Assembly: GCA_017428565.1 (NCBI GenBank)
Contig: JAFRQP010000014.1
Location: 62,001-126,000 of the forward strand
Source of the DNA: Oscillospiraceae bacterium
Lineage (GTDB): Bacteria; Bacillota; Clostridia; Oscillospirales; Oscillospiraceae
Length of the DNA stretch: 64,000 bases
Reading direction: 5' to 3'
Both the position numbers and the translations under genes were made by a program. Below the pieces are notes generated by a model that saw only the letters and a program-made list of their open reading frames with translations, did not search any database and was not told the origin of the DNA. Positions 14,717 to 23,613 of this stretch are shown here, piece by piece (within the stretch, counting starts at the first letter, position 1; every line of letters starts with the position of its first letter).

Positions 14717-16471
14717 TCAGATCTGATACTTTTGGGCGAACTGCTCATACAGCTCATCGAACTGCTGGGAGTGCAGCTCCTTGAGGTTGAGGATGTAATC
14801 GTGGGTCTCGAAGGCGTCCATCTCCAGCTCAATCATGGCAACGGCCAGGTTAGAGCAGTGGTCGGCCACGCGCTCGAAGTTGGAGAGCAGGTCGTTGAAC
14901 ACGAAACCCTGGGACAGGGAGCAGGTCCCCGCCTGCAGACGCTCCACGTGACGGCGCTTCATCTCGTCGCAGAGATTGTCGATCAGCTCCTCCAGCGGCT
15001 CCACCCGGCGGGCCTTGTCCACGTCCTCCTCCACATAGGAACTGAAGGACAGCTCCAGGATCTCCGTCAGGGCGGCGATCAGCGTTTTCAGCTCCTTCTC
15101 CGCGTCCTCGGAGAAGCGGATCTGCTTCTCCTTGATCTCCTGGGCCAGCGTGCCGATGTTCATGGCGTGGTCGCTGATACGCTCAAAGTCCGTGAGCGTG
15201 TGCAGGTATTTGGAGGCGTTTTCGTTTTGCTTCTGGTTGAGCTCGTGGGTGTTCACCTTCACCAGATAGGTACCCAGCCGGTCCTCGTAGCGGTCCACCA
15301 GATCCTCCAGCATCACGACCTTGCGCATGCCGGCGTCGGAATACTCGCTCAGCAGGCCGATGGCCAGCTTGACGTTTTTCAGAGAGCTCTGGGCCATGGC
15401 GTTCACCGTCAGGCGGCTCTGCTCCAGAGCCAGGGCCGGGTGCTCCAGGAAGCGCTCGTCCAGCCGGTCCAGCTCGCCCTGGTCCTCCTCTTCGTCCGGC
15501 CGCTGCCGCACGAAACGGCTGACCAGCTTGATCAGCAGCCCGTCCAGCGGGAGCAGCACCGCCGCCGTGGCCACCCGGAAGAGGGTGTTCACCAGCGCGA
15601 TGTTGACCGGGTTCATCACCATCTCATGAATCGGGAACCGGAAAGCTGCGTTCAGCGCGTAGTACAGCACGCCGAAGATCAGCGCGCCGAAGATTTCGAT
15701 TGCCAGATAGGAAAAGGCGGTCCTCCGGCCATCCACCCGGGCGCCCAGGGCCGAGAACAGCACCGGCACCGAGGAGCCGATGGCGATGCCCAGGATCAGC
15801 GGATAGGCGGTGTGGAACTGGATCGCCCCGGTCATGGACAGGGCCTGCAGGATGCCGACCGCGGCGGAAGCGCTCTGCAGCACGGCGGTGAAGGCTGCGC
15901 CCACCAGGATGCCCAGAACGGGGTTGGAAAAAGCGGTCATCATCTCGATGAAGGCGGGATCACTTTTCAGAGGAGACACCGCCCCGCTCATGTTCTTCAT
16001 GCCGAACATCAGCACCGCGAAGCCCAGCAGGATGTCTCCCATATGGTGATGCATCTGCTTCTTGGAGAACATGCGCAGCAGGATGCCCACCACCGCCATC
16101 ACGGCGGCCAGGGTCTCGGTGGAAAACAGGCTCGCCAGGCTGGAGCCGGACACGCTGGAGAGTGCGATGATCCAGCCGGTGATGCTGGTGCCGATCAGAG
16201 CGCCCTGAATCACCGGGACCGCCTGCTTGAGCTTCATCATGCCGGAGTTCACGAAGCCCACCACCATCACGGAGGTGGCGGAGGAGGACTGGATCACGGC
16301 GGTGACGCCGGTGCCCAGCAGGGCACCGCGCAGAGGTGTGCCGGTCAGCCGGTAGAGCACCATCTCCATCTTGTTGCCGGCCACGCGCTTGAGACCGTCC
16401 CCCATCAGGCTCATGCCGAAGAGGAACAGAGCCACGCCGCCGAGAAGAGCGAGAATATTGGATACATCCAT
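14717..16471 (-). CDS. Na/Pi cotransporter family protein with PhoU-like domain
   Basis: A 584-residue protein. The N-terminal ~310 residues hold two repeated Na/Pi cotransporter modules with the diagnostic QSSSATSVMVV (about residues 60-70) and the second repeat TAVLQSASAAVGI. The C-terminal ~230 residues are helical and PhoU-like (TLTDFERISDHAMNIGTLA and LLSNFERVADHCSNLAVA, each with the acidic metal motif). Role: Na+-driven phosphate transport at the membrane with PhoU-type control. ATG 16471 is chosen (AAAGGAG upstream); the frame can be extended to 16609 but the extra residues are unlike the family. Confidence 0.9.
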   Translation of the reverse strand: MDVSNILALLGGVALFLFGMSLMGDGLKRVAGNKMEMVLYRLTGTPLRGALLGTGVTAVIQSSSATSVMVVGFVNSGMMKLKQAVPVIQGALIGTSITGWIIALSSVSGSSLASLFSTETLAAVMAVVGILLRMFSKKQMHHHMGDILLGFAVLMFGMKNMSGAVSPLKSDPAFIEMMTAFSNPVLGILVGAAFTAVLQSASAAVGILQALSMTGAIQFHTAYPLILGIAIGSSVPVLFSALGARVDGRRTAFSYLAIEIFGALIFGVLYYALNAAFRFPIHEMVMNPVNIALVNTLFRVATAAVLLPLDGLLIKLVSRFVRQRPDEEEDQGELDRLDERFLEHPALALEQSRLTVNAMAQSSLKNVKLAIGLLSEYSDAGMRKVVMLEDLVDRYEDRLGTYLVKVNTHELNQKQNENASKYLHTLTDFERISDHAMNIGTLAQEIKEKQIRFSEDAEKELKTLIAALTEILELSFSSYVEEDVDKARRVEPLEELIDNLCDEMKRRHVERLQAGTCSLSQGFVFNDLLSNFERVADHCSNLAVAMIELEMDAFETHDYILNLKELHSQQFDELYEQFAQKYQI

Positions 16472-16509
16472 ACCGATCTTTCTCCTTTGCCGCATATTTG
16501 CGTAGTTTA

Positions 16510-16538
16510 ATGATAGCATACACAAAAGCTTCGTGCAA
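16510..16538 (-). promoter_or_regulatory. Promoter of the Na/Pi symporter gene
   Basis: Minus-strand TTGCAC (16533-16538), 17-bp spacer ending TGC, TATCAT (16510-16515). Confidence 0.6.
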
Positions 16539-16639
16539 GGGGAAATCGCACAGGCTCTTTTCTTTTCTGCTCTGGCTTTTTTCCTTCTCCTGCGGTATAA
16601 TCCTTCCAAAGGATCCTTCTATGGATGGGAGGAGATCGC

Positions 16640-17287
16640 ATGAACATCCTGTATCAGGATCGGGAGCTGCTGGTCTGCGAAAAACCGGCGGGCCTGATCT
16701 CGGAAGAGGGCGGACTCCCCGCGCTGCTATGGGCGGAGCTTTCCCTGCCGGAGCTATACTGTGTCCACCGTCTGGACCGGGAGACGGGAGGGCTCATGGT
16801 CTACGCCAAGACCCGGCGCGCCGCCGCGGGGCTCTCCGCCGCCATCGCCGCGGGCGAGCTGAAAAAGGAGTATCTGGCCGTGGTCCAGGGGCAGCCGGAG
16901 CCCTGCGGCGAGCTGCGGGACCTGCTGTACCGGGACGCGGCGAAAAACAAGAGCTATGTGGTAAAGCGGATGCGAAAGGGCGTGCGGGAAGCCGTCCTCT
17001 CCTACCGCCTGCTGGACACGCGGGAGGATCTGAGCCTGCTGCGCGTTTATCTGGAGACCGGGCGCAGCCATCAGATCCGGGTGCAGTTCGCCTCCCGGGG
17101 CTTCCCCCTGGCGGGAGACCGGAAGTACGGCAGCTCCCTCCGGGACTGGGGTCTGGCCCTGTGGTCGGCCTCTCTGGCCTTCCCTCACCCCGTTTCCCGG
17201 GAAATCCTGCGCTTTACCCTGCTTCCGCCGAAGGCCCGGCCCTGGGACCTGTTTCCCCTCTGCGCCGAAGAAAATACGACTGAATGA
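16640..17287 (+). CDS. RluA-family RNA pseudouridine synthase
   Basis: Converts specific uridines in rRNA or tRNA to pseudouridine. The 215-residue protein has the catalytic-Asp motif CVHRLDRETGGLMVYAKT, KKEYLAVV, and the C-terminal GRSHQIRVQFASRGFPLAGDRKYG block. There is no S4 domain, so it is a short RluA-type enzyme whose target cannot be named. GGGAGGAG lies before ATG 16640. A TATAAT at 16596-16601 (+) is a likely -10. prmA follows after 13 bp, forming a small translation-machinery operon. Confidence 0.9.
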   Translation: MNILYQDRELLVCEKPAGLISEEGGLPALLWAELSLPELYCVHRLDRETGGLMVYAKTRRAAAGLSAAIAAGELKKEYLAVVQGQPEPCGELRDLLYRDAAKNKSYVVKRMRKGVREAVLSYRLLDTREDLSLLRVYLETGRSHQIRVQFASRGFPLAGDRKYGSSLRDWGLALWSASLAFPHPVSREILRFTLLPPKARPWDLFPLCAEENTTE

Positions 17288-17300
17288 AGGAGATGCACCG

Positions 17301-18218
17301 ATGCGCTATATCGAAGTGATCGTGGACACCCCGGCCAAGGAGATCGACCGCCGCTGCGAGGAAATGACCGCCATGGGCGTGGGCGGCTTCGTCATCGAAA
17401 ACGAAGAGGACTTCCGCAATTTTCTGGAGAACAACCACGCCTACTGGGACTATGTGGACGAGGAGCTGGAGCAGAAATACCAGGGGCTCAGCCGCATCAA
17501 GTGCTATCTGACCGACGATGAGGCCGGGCGGGATTCCCTGCGGCAGATCCGCGCCGCCTACGGCAGGGTCGCCGTCAGCTTCGTGGACGACAGCGACTGG
17601 GAGAACAATTGGCGGGAGTTCTACAAGCCCATCGAGGTGGGCGAAAAGCTGGTTGTGGTGCCCGAGTGGGAGCCTGTGCCCGACGACGGGCGGGTGCCCC
17701 TGCGGCTGGACCCGGGTCTCATTTTCGGCACCGGCAGCCACCCCACCACCCGCATGTGCCTGGCGGCTCTCGAGAATTATGTAAACCAAAGCACCCAGGT
17801 GCTGGATCTGGGCTGCGGCAGCGGGATCCTGGGCATCGGAGCGCTGGTGCTGGGGGCAAAGCGCTGCCTGGGCTGCGACATCGACCCCAAGGCGCCGGAC
17901 GTGGTGATGGCAAACGCCGCTCTCAACGGCATCGGGCCGGAGCGGCTCACCGCCTGCGCCGGGGACATCCTCTCCGACGCCTCCCTGCGCCGCCGCTTCG
18001 GCGGAGGTTACGAGTTGGTGCTGTCCAACATCGTCTCGGACGTGATCATCCCCCTCTCCCGCCATGTGCGCGCCTTCCTGGCCCCCGGCGGGATCTGGAT
18101 CAGCTCCGGCATCATCGAGGGGCGGCAAGACGAGGTCCGCGCCGCCATCGAGCAGGCAGGCTTCACCGTTCTGGAGCACCGCTGCGAGGAGGAGTGGCAC
18201 TGCTTCGTGGCAAAATAG
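17301..18218 (+). CDS. prmA: Ribosomal protein L11 methyltransferase
   Basis: SAM-dependent enzyme trimethylating ribosomal protein L11. The 305-residue protein has an N-terminal substrate-recognition domain (RYIEVIVDTPAKEIDRRCEEM) and the PrmA signature DPGLIFGTGSHPTTRMCLAAL. Motif I is VLDLGCGSGILGIGAL and the NPF-like loop reads LSNIVSDVIIPL. AAGGAG precedes the ATG. It is co-transcribed with the pseudouridine synthase upstream and convergent with tepA. Confidence 0.95.
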   Translation: MRYIEVIVDTPAKEIDRRCEEMTAMGVGGFVIENEEDFRNFLENNHAYWDYVDEELEQKYQGLSRIKCYLTDDEAGRDSLRQIRAAYGRVAVSFVDDSDWENNWREFYKPIEVGEKLVVVPEWEPVPDDGRVPLRLDPGLIFGTGSHPTTRMCLAALENYVNQSTQVLDLGCGSGILGIGALVLGAKRCLGCDIDPKAPDVVMANAALNGIGPERLTACAGDILSDASLRRRFGGGYELVLSNIVSDVIIPLSRHVRAFLAPGGIWISSGIIEGRQDEVRAAIEQAGFTVLEHRCEEEWHCFVAK

Positions 18219-18279
18219 TTCTTTTTTGCCGGTAATTCTTTTTGTTCCGCAGAAAAGCGGGCGCCCAAAACAGCCGCCC

Positions 18280-18903
18280 TTACGATTCGATTCTCTTGTG
18301 CAGCCAGTCCAGCGCGTTGGAGAGGCCGCCGATCCGGTCGATGAGGCCAAGGCGCACCGCCTCCTCCCCGTCCAGCACGCTGCCTACGTCGTTTGCAAGC
18401 TCGTCGGTGTTGGTCATGAGGCGCAGATATTCCTCCCGGCTGATACGGGAGTGCTCCGTGACGAAGCGGACGATCCGCTCCTGGATGCGGGCGAAGTAGT
18501 TGTAGGTCTGGGGCACGCCGATCACCACCCCGTTCAGCCGAACCGGGTGGATCGTCATGGCCGCGGAAGGCGCGATCATGCTGCAGCGGGCGGCAACCGC
18601 CAGCGGCACGCCGATGGAGTGTCCGCCGCCCAATACCAGGGAGACCGTGGGCGTCTGCATGCCGGCGATCATCTCCGCCATAGCAAGACCCGCCTCCACG
18701 TCCCCGCCCACGGTGTTCAGCAGGATCAGCAGGCCCCGGATCTCCGGGCTCTCCTCGATGGCGGCAAGCAGGGGCAGGATATGCTCGTATTTGGTTGCCT
18801 TGGCGTCCTCGGGCAGGGTCTGGTGTCCCTCGATCTGCCCCACGATGGTGAGACAGTGGATGCTCCCCGCCTTCGACGCGCCCAGCTCTTTGATTTCATC
18901 CAT
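18280..18903 (-). CDS. tepA: ClpP-class protein, TepA-like
   Basis: A 207-residue ClpP/crotonase-fold protein of the TepA (YmfB) branch. LLILLNTVGGDVEAGLAMAEMI is the oxyanion/GG region, GGGHSIGVPLAVAARCSM contains the nucleophile Ser and MTIHPVRLNG the catalytic His. TepA-type proteins are reported as membrane-associated peptidases linked to secretion or signal-peptide turnover in Bacillus; the role here is inferred. ATG 18903 is used (GGGAGG 9 nt upstream), not GTG 18912. Its ribosome site lies inside a strong hairpin (18908-18941). Last gene after prfA, sua5-coaE and the aminopeptidase. Confidence 0.83.
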   Translation of the reverse strand: MDEIKELGASKAGSIHCLTIVGQIEGHQTLPEDAKATKYEHILPLLAAIEESPEIRGLLILLNTVGGDVEAGLAMAEMIAGMQTPTVSLVLGGGHSIGVPLAVAARCSMIAPSAAMTIHPVRLNGVVIGVPQTYNYFARIQERIVRFVTEHSRISREEYLRLMTNTDELANDVGSVLDGEEAVRLGLIDRIGGLSNALDWLHKRIES

Positions 18904-18907
18904 CAAA

Positions 18908-18941
18908 AACACCTCCCGGGTAGTGTTCCCGGGAGGTGTTT
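18908..18941 (-). terminator. Hairpin between aminopeptidase and tepA, hiding the tepA ribosome site
   Basis: A near-perfect 14-bp stem, AAACACCTCCCGGG and its complement, 7-nt loop. Read on the minus strand it ends in GTTTTTG, so it can act as an intrinsic terminator. Its 3' arm contains the GGGAGG of tepA. No other start signal for tepA is seen. Confidence 0.75.
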
Positions 18942-18950
18942 CGTTTATTT

Positions 18951-18981
18951 CTCAAAGCTCAAAACTGAAAACTCAAAACTC
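18951..18981 (-). repeat. Heptanucleotide tandem repeat at the 3' end of the aminopeptidase gene
   Basis: Read on the minus strand: about four 7-nt units GAGTTTT, GAGTTTT, CAGTTTT, GAGCTTT, then GAG. The first unit contains the stop codon of the aminopeptidase gene. It is much more AT-rich than the flanking sequence. Confidence 0.7.
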
Positions 18982-20362
18982 ACTTGTCCGCGTAGGCGGC
19001 CAGGACGCCCTTGTAGGTCATGTAGCAGTCAAACTTGGCGACGACCTCAAAGGGAGCGTGCATGCTGAGCACGGGGACGCCGGCGTCGATGGTGTCGATG
19101 TTCCGGTTGGCCATGAACTTGGCGATGGTGCCGCCGCCGCCCTGATCCACCTTGCCCAGCTCCGCCATCTGCCACACCACGCCCTCGCGCTCGTAGAGGC
19201 GGCGCAGGTAGGCCACCAGCTCCGCGGAGGCGTCGCTGGTGCCGCCCTTGCCCCGGGCGCCGGTGAACTTGCAGATGGCCATGCCGTAGTTGACCTTGGA
19301 GTCGCTGCGCTTCTCGGAGACCTCCGGGTACAGGGGGTCGAAGGCGTTGGACACGTCCGCGGAGAGGCAGAAGCTCTTCTCATAGCAGCGGCGCAGGGGC
19401 ACGCCCTGGCTCTCGCAGATATCCTTCATGAACACGTCGAAGCAGGCGGACTGCATGCCGGTAACGCCGTCGGAGCCGGTCTCCTCCTTATCGGCCAGGA
19501 TGCAGACGCAGCTGCGCTCCGGCTCCTGCACGTCGAAGATGGCCTTCAGCTCGGCATAGGCGCAGACCCGGTCGTCATGGCCGTAGCCGCCGATGAGAGA
19601 GCGGTCCAGGCCCACCTCGCACACGTCGAAGGCGGGGACGGCGGCCAGCTCCGCGGAGAGGAAGTCCTCCTCGGTGATGCCGTACATGTCGTTGAGGATG
19701 CTCATGACCGCCAGCTTTACCCGGTCCTTGCCCTCGTCGGCGTAAGGCGCGGAGCCCAGCAGGATGTTCAGGCCCTCGCCGGCAAAGCCCTCGGACAGAG
19801 TCTTCTGCATCTGATCCTTGGCCAGATGGGGCAGCAGGTCGGTGATGACGAACTTGGGCTCGTCCTTCTCCCGACCGATGACCACGGGGATCACCTCGCC
19901 GCTCTTCAGCACCACGGCGCCGTGGAGCTCCAGAGGGATGGTGACCCACTGGTACTTCTTGATGCCGCCGTAATAATGGGTCTTGAAGTAGGCCAGCTCG
20001 TCCTGCTCATAGAGGGTGACCTGCTTGAGATCGAGACGGGGAGAGTCCACATGGGCGCCGGCGATGACCGCGCCCTCCGAAAGGGGCTTCTTGCCGATAA
20101 CGGCCAGGATCAGGGCCTTACCGCGATTGTTCTTGTAGACCTTGTCGCCGGCCTTCAGAGCCATGCCGGGCACGTACTCCACAAAGCCCTCTTTCTCGGC
20201 CAGCGCGATGGCGTTCACGACCGCCTCCCGCTCCATGCGGGAATTGTCCAGATACGCCATGTAGCCCTTGCAGTAGTCCTCCACCTTGAGGCGCTCCTCG
20301 GTACCGATCAGGTCGTAGCCGTTCTTCTGCTCGTAGAAAAGCTTGCTTCTCAGTTCATCCAT
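18980..20362 (-). CDS. M18 family aminopeptidase
   Basis: Zinc-dependent aminopeptidase (ApeB/aminopeptidase I family) of 460 residues, the usual length. Metal and catalytic segments seen are IAGAHVDSPRLDLK (first His-x-Asp), ILADKEETGSDGVTGMQS (the Glu-Glu general base pair), and a C-terminal VPVLSMHAPFEV histidine. Cytosolic, with no signal peptide. Its start overlaps the sua5-coaE 3' end by 8 bp, suggesting translational coupling. The stop codon is embedded in a heptanucleotide repeat. Confidence 0.92.
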   Translation of the reverse strand: MDELRSKLFYEQKNGYDLIGTEERLKVEDYCKGYMAYLDNSRMEREAVVNAIALAEKEGFVEYVPGMALKAGDKVYKNNRGKALILAVIGKKPLSEGAVIAGAHVDSPRLDLKQVTLYEQDELAYFKTHYYGGIKKYQWVTIPLELHGAVVLKSGEVIPVVIGREKDEPKFVITDLLPHLAKDQMQKTLSEGFAGEGLNILLGSAPYADEGKDRVKLAVMSILNDMYGITEEDFLSAELAAVPAFDVCEVGLDRSLIGGYGHDDRVCAYAELKAIFDVQEPERSCVCILADKEETGSDGVTGMQSACFDVFMKDICESQGVPLRRCYEKSFCLSADVSNAFDPLYPEVSEKRSDSKVNYGMAICKFTGARGKGGTSDASAELVAYLRRLYEREGVVWQMAELGKVDQGGGGTIAKFMANRNIDTIDAGVPVLSMHAPFEVVAKFDCYMTYKGVLAAYADK

Positions 20363-21568
20363 GGTGCAGTTTCTCCTCCAGTAATTTGTTGATATTTGAA
20401 ATAAAACTTGCTTCGTCTCCGTTGTTTTCCAGGATCGCGTCGCAGCGCTCCCGGAAATAGCTGTCCGGCCGCTGGGCCCGGATGCGCAGCAGCGCGTAGT
20501 CCCGTCCGACGCCGTCCCGCGCCATGATGCGCGCGGCGCGGATCTCCTCCGCCGCGATCACGCCGATGGTGAAGTCACAGCGGGCGGCCAGGGGGCTCTC
20601 CAGCAGCTCGATAGCGTCCAGGGCGGCCAGGGTGCCGCCGGCCATGGCGTGTCGGCGCAGGCATCGCAGCACCTCGTCGGTCACATGCCGGTGGGTGATT
20701 CGGTTGAGCTCCGAAAGGGCTTCCTCGTCCCGGAACACGATCTCCCCCAGCTTTTTGCGCTGCAGGACGCCGTCCTCCACCGTGCCGGGAAAGCGGGCCT
20801 CGAGCTCCCCCAGAAGGGCGGGGCTGGTCTCCAGCAGCCGATGATACACCGCGTCGCAGTCCAGGGCCAGGGCTCCGCGCTTTTCCAGCTCCCGCAGGGC
20901 GGTGGTCTTGCCGCTGCCGCTGCCGCCGGTGACGCCCACGATCTCCATCTCCTCCGCCAGCGCCTGGGCGATGTCCTCCGCGGGGAGGGCTCCCTGCCGC
21001 AGGATGCGGTAGGGCGTCCGGCTCATATCCAGGAGGGTGGACTCCCGGCCGAGGCCGCAGGGCCCGCCGTCCACCACGGCGGCGATCTGCCCGTCAAAAT
21101 AGTCCAGCACCCGCTGCGCCGTTTTGGGGCTTTCCGAGCCGGAAGGATTGGCGGATGGCGCGGCGAAGGGGACGCCAGCGCGCCTCAGCAACTCCAGGGT
21201 CAGAGGGTGATCCGGGCAGCGCAGGCCCACCGTCTCCCCTCCCGCGCGGACGATCTCCGGCACAAGCTCACGCGCCTTCAGCACGATGGTCAGGGGCCCG
21301 GGCCAGAAGCGGGCCGCAAGATGCTTCGCCTGGGGCGGCACGGGATCGCAGTAGCGCTCCATGGCCTCCGCGCCGGGGACCATCAAGGCCAGGGGCTTCA
21401 CCGCAGGGCGGCCCTTGACCTCGTAAATGGCCTCCACCGCCTTCTCGTCCAAGCCGTTGCCCGCGAGGCCGTAGACCGTCTCCGTGGGCACGGCCACCAG
21501 CTGTCCCTTTTGGAGCAGCTCCGCAGCACGGTCCAGTTCTTCTATTTTGTCTATCGTTATCGTTTCCA

Positions 21569-21572
<4 letters not shown>
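20355..21572 (-). CDS. Fusion: L-threonylcarbamoyladenylate synthase (Sua5/YrdC) + dephospho-CoA kinase (CoaE)
   Basis: A 405-residue two-domain protein. Residues ~1-205 are Sua5/Yrd[19 protein letters not shown], the [11 protein letters not shown] nucleotide/bicarbonate loop, [12 protein letters not shown] and [13 protein letters not shown]. It makes TC-AMP for the t6A tRNA modification. Residues ~209-405 are CoaE: P-loop [13 protein letters not shown] (about 212-224), [22 protein letters not shown]. This domain does the last step of coenzyme A synthesis. The Sua5 part lacks the long C-terminal domain of B. subtilis Sua5. Both active motifs look intact. The ATG overlaps the prfA stop (ATGATG), and the 3' end overlaps the aminopeptidase start. 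Confidence 0.9.
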
Positions 21573-22657
<1,085 letters not shown>

Positions 22658-22686
22658 AGGCTTCTCCATCCCAGATTTTTCAATTG

Positions 22687-22715
22687 ATTGTATCACAGTT
22701 TCCCGGCGCTGTAAA
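22687..22715 (-). promoter_or_regulatory. Promoter of the prfA operon
   Basis: Minus-strand TTTACA (22710-22715), 17-bp spacer, TACAAT (22687-22692). Confidence 0.8.
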
Positions 22716-22744
22716 GTTCCGGGCGCGGCGGGCGGCGCTTTTCC

Positions 22745-22773
22745 TTGCAAGTTCCGGAGTACTGTGCTATGCT
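22745..22773 (+). promoter_or_regulatory. Promoter of the 108-aa gene
   Basis: TTGCAA (22745-22750), 17-bp spacer, TATGCT (22768-22773); divergent from the prfA promoter. Confidence 0.65.
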
Positions 22774-22808
22774 GAGTTCAAACGCCAGGAAGAAAGGAAG
22801 GTCATACC

Positions 22809-23135
22809 ATGATCGATCCCCGTGAAGTGGACAAGATCCCCGACGAGGAGTGGGAGGAATTCAAAAAGAGGGCCATGCAGGACGAGCTGTTCTACCGCGG
22901 CACCGGCGATTTGCTGGACACGCCGGAGGGGCGGGCCAAGTTCTGCCGGCTGAACGTCAGCGGCGCCTTCAACAAGGACGACCCGGAGTTTCGGGGGTAC
23001 AAGATCTGGGTCTTCAACAACCAGGGCCAGGGCATGGTTGTGAAAAAGCGCAGCCGGGTGGACCCGGCGCTGATGGAGAACGTGGAGTATGACGCCGAGG
23101 GCAAAGAGCTGAGCCGCAGCTACGAGCCGGCCTGA
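22809..23135 (+). CDS. Hypothetical acidic protein, 108 aa
   Basis: A small charged soluble protein beginning MIDPREVDKIPDEEWEEFKK, with no membrane segment, cysteine cluster or known motif. I do not recognise the family. AAAGGAAGG precedes the ATG and a good promoter lies upstream, so it is a real gene. A 2-TM protein gene follows after 20 bp on the same strand. Confidence 0.75.
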   Translation: MIDPREVDKIPDEEWEEFKKRAMQDELFYRGTGDLLDTPEGRAKFCRLNVSGAFNKDDPEFRGYKIWVFNNQGQGMVVKKRSRVDPALMENVEYDAEGKELSRSYEPA

Positions 23136-23155
23136 GAGAAGGGAGCGTATTTCGG

Positions 23156-23569
23156 ATGCCCGGATTTGGTATTACTCTGACGCTCGGCCTTTTCTTTTTT
23201 CTCGCCGGCCTTGGCATGCTGTATCTGTTCTCCATCGCTCATGAGATCGTTTTTGTTTTGGTAGGCCTTGTTTTTGCAATCGTCGGAGCATGTTTCCTCA
23301 TTCCCTGTATCCGCCATCTTGTCAAAAAACGGAGGGCAAGATCGGGCCATGTCGTCCACGCTTCGGTTATCAGCTATGAGCTAAATGGCAGAATGACTGT
23401 CAATGGGAAACATCCCTATATCTTCTTCTGCGAAAGCGGGGGGCAGAAATACCGTTTTCAAACGCTGCGTTATTACGATCCCGATGATTTTTTGGGCAAA
23501 ACAGTGGACATTTACATCTCTGACAAAGACGAGAGTGTGTATGAAGTAGATGAGAAAAGCCTTCGCTGA
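23156..23569 (+). CDS. Hypothetical 2-TM membrane protein, 137 aa
   Basis: Two transmembrane segments (about residues 5-25 and 29-50) separated by a very short loop, then a basic stretch (KKRRARSGH) and an ~85-residue soluble tail with beta-strand character (HASVISYELNGRMTVNGKHPYIFF). The layout recalls DUF3592-type proteins, but I cannot confirm the family. Base composition is clearly more AT-rich than its neighbours, a possible sign of transfer. Its stop codon lies inside the terminator stem. It shares the promoter at 22745. Confidence 0.7.
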   Translation: MPGFGITLTLGLFFFLAGLGMLYLFSIAHEIVFVLVGLVFAIVGACFLIPCIRHLVKKRRARSGHVVHASVISYELNGRMTVNGKHPYIFFCESGGQKYRFQTLRYYDPDDFLGKTVDIYISDKDESVYEVDEKSLR

Positions 23570-23590
23570 AAAACAGCGAAGGCTTTTCTC
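23552..23590. terminator. Terminator between the 2-TM gene and the DUF853 gene
   Basis: A 17-bp perfect stem (23552-23568 with 23574-23590, loop AAAAA). GAGAAAAG/CTTTTCTC ends give short A/T runs on both sides; it includes the last codons and stop of the 2-TM gene. Confidence 0.82.
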
Positions 23591-23613
23591 ATGCGTAACG
23601 GGAACGCTTTGGC

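Noticed and set aside
14579..16510. A 643-codon + strand frame opposite the Na/Pi symporter
   Set aside because: Antisense shadow; it also starts inside dus and has no ribosome site.
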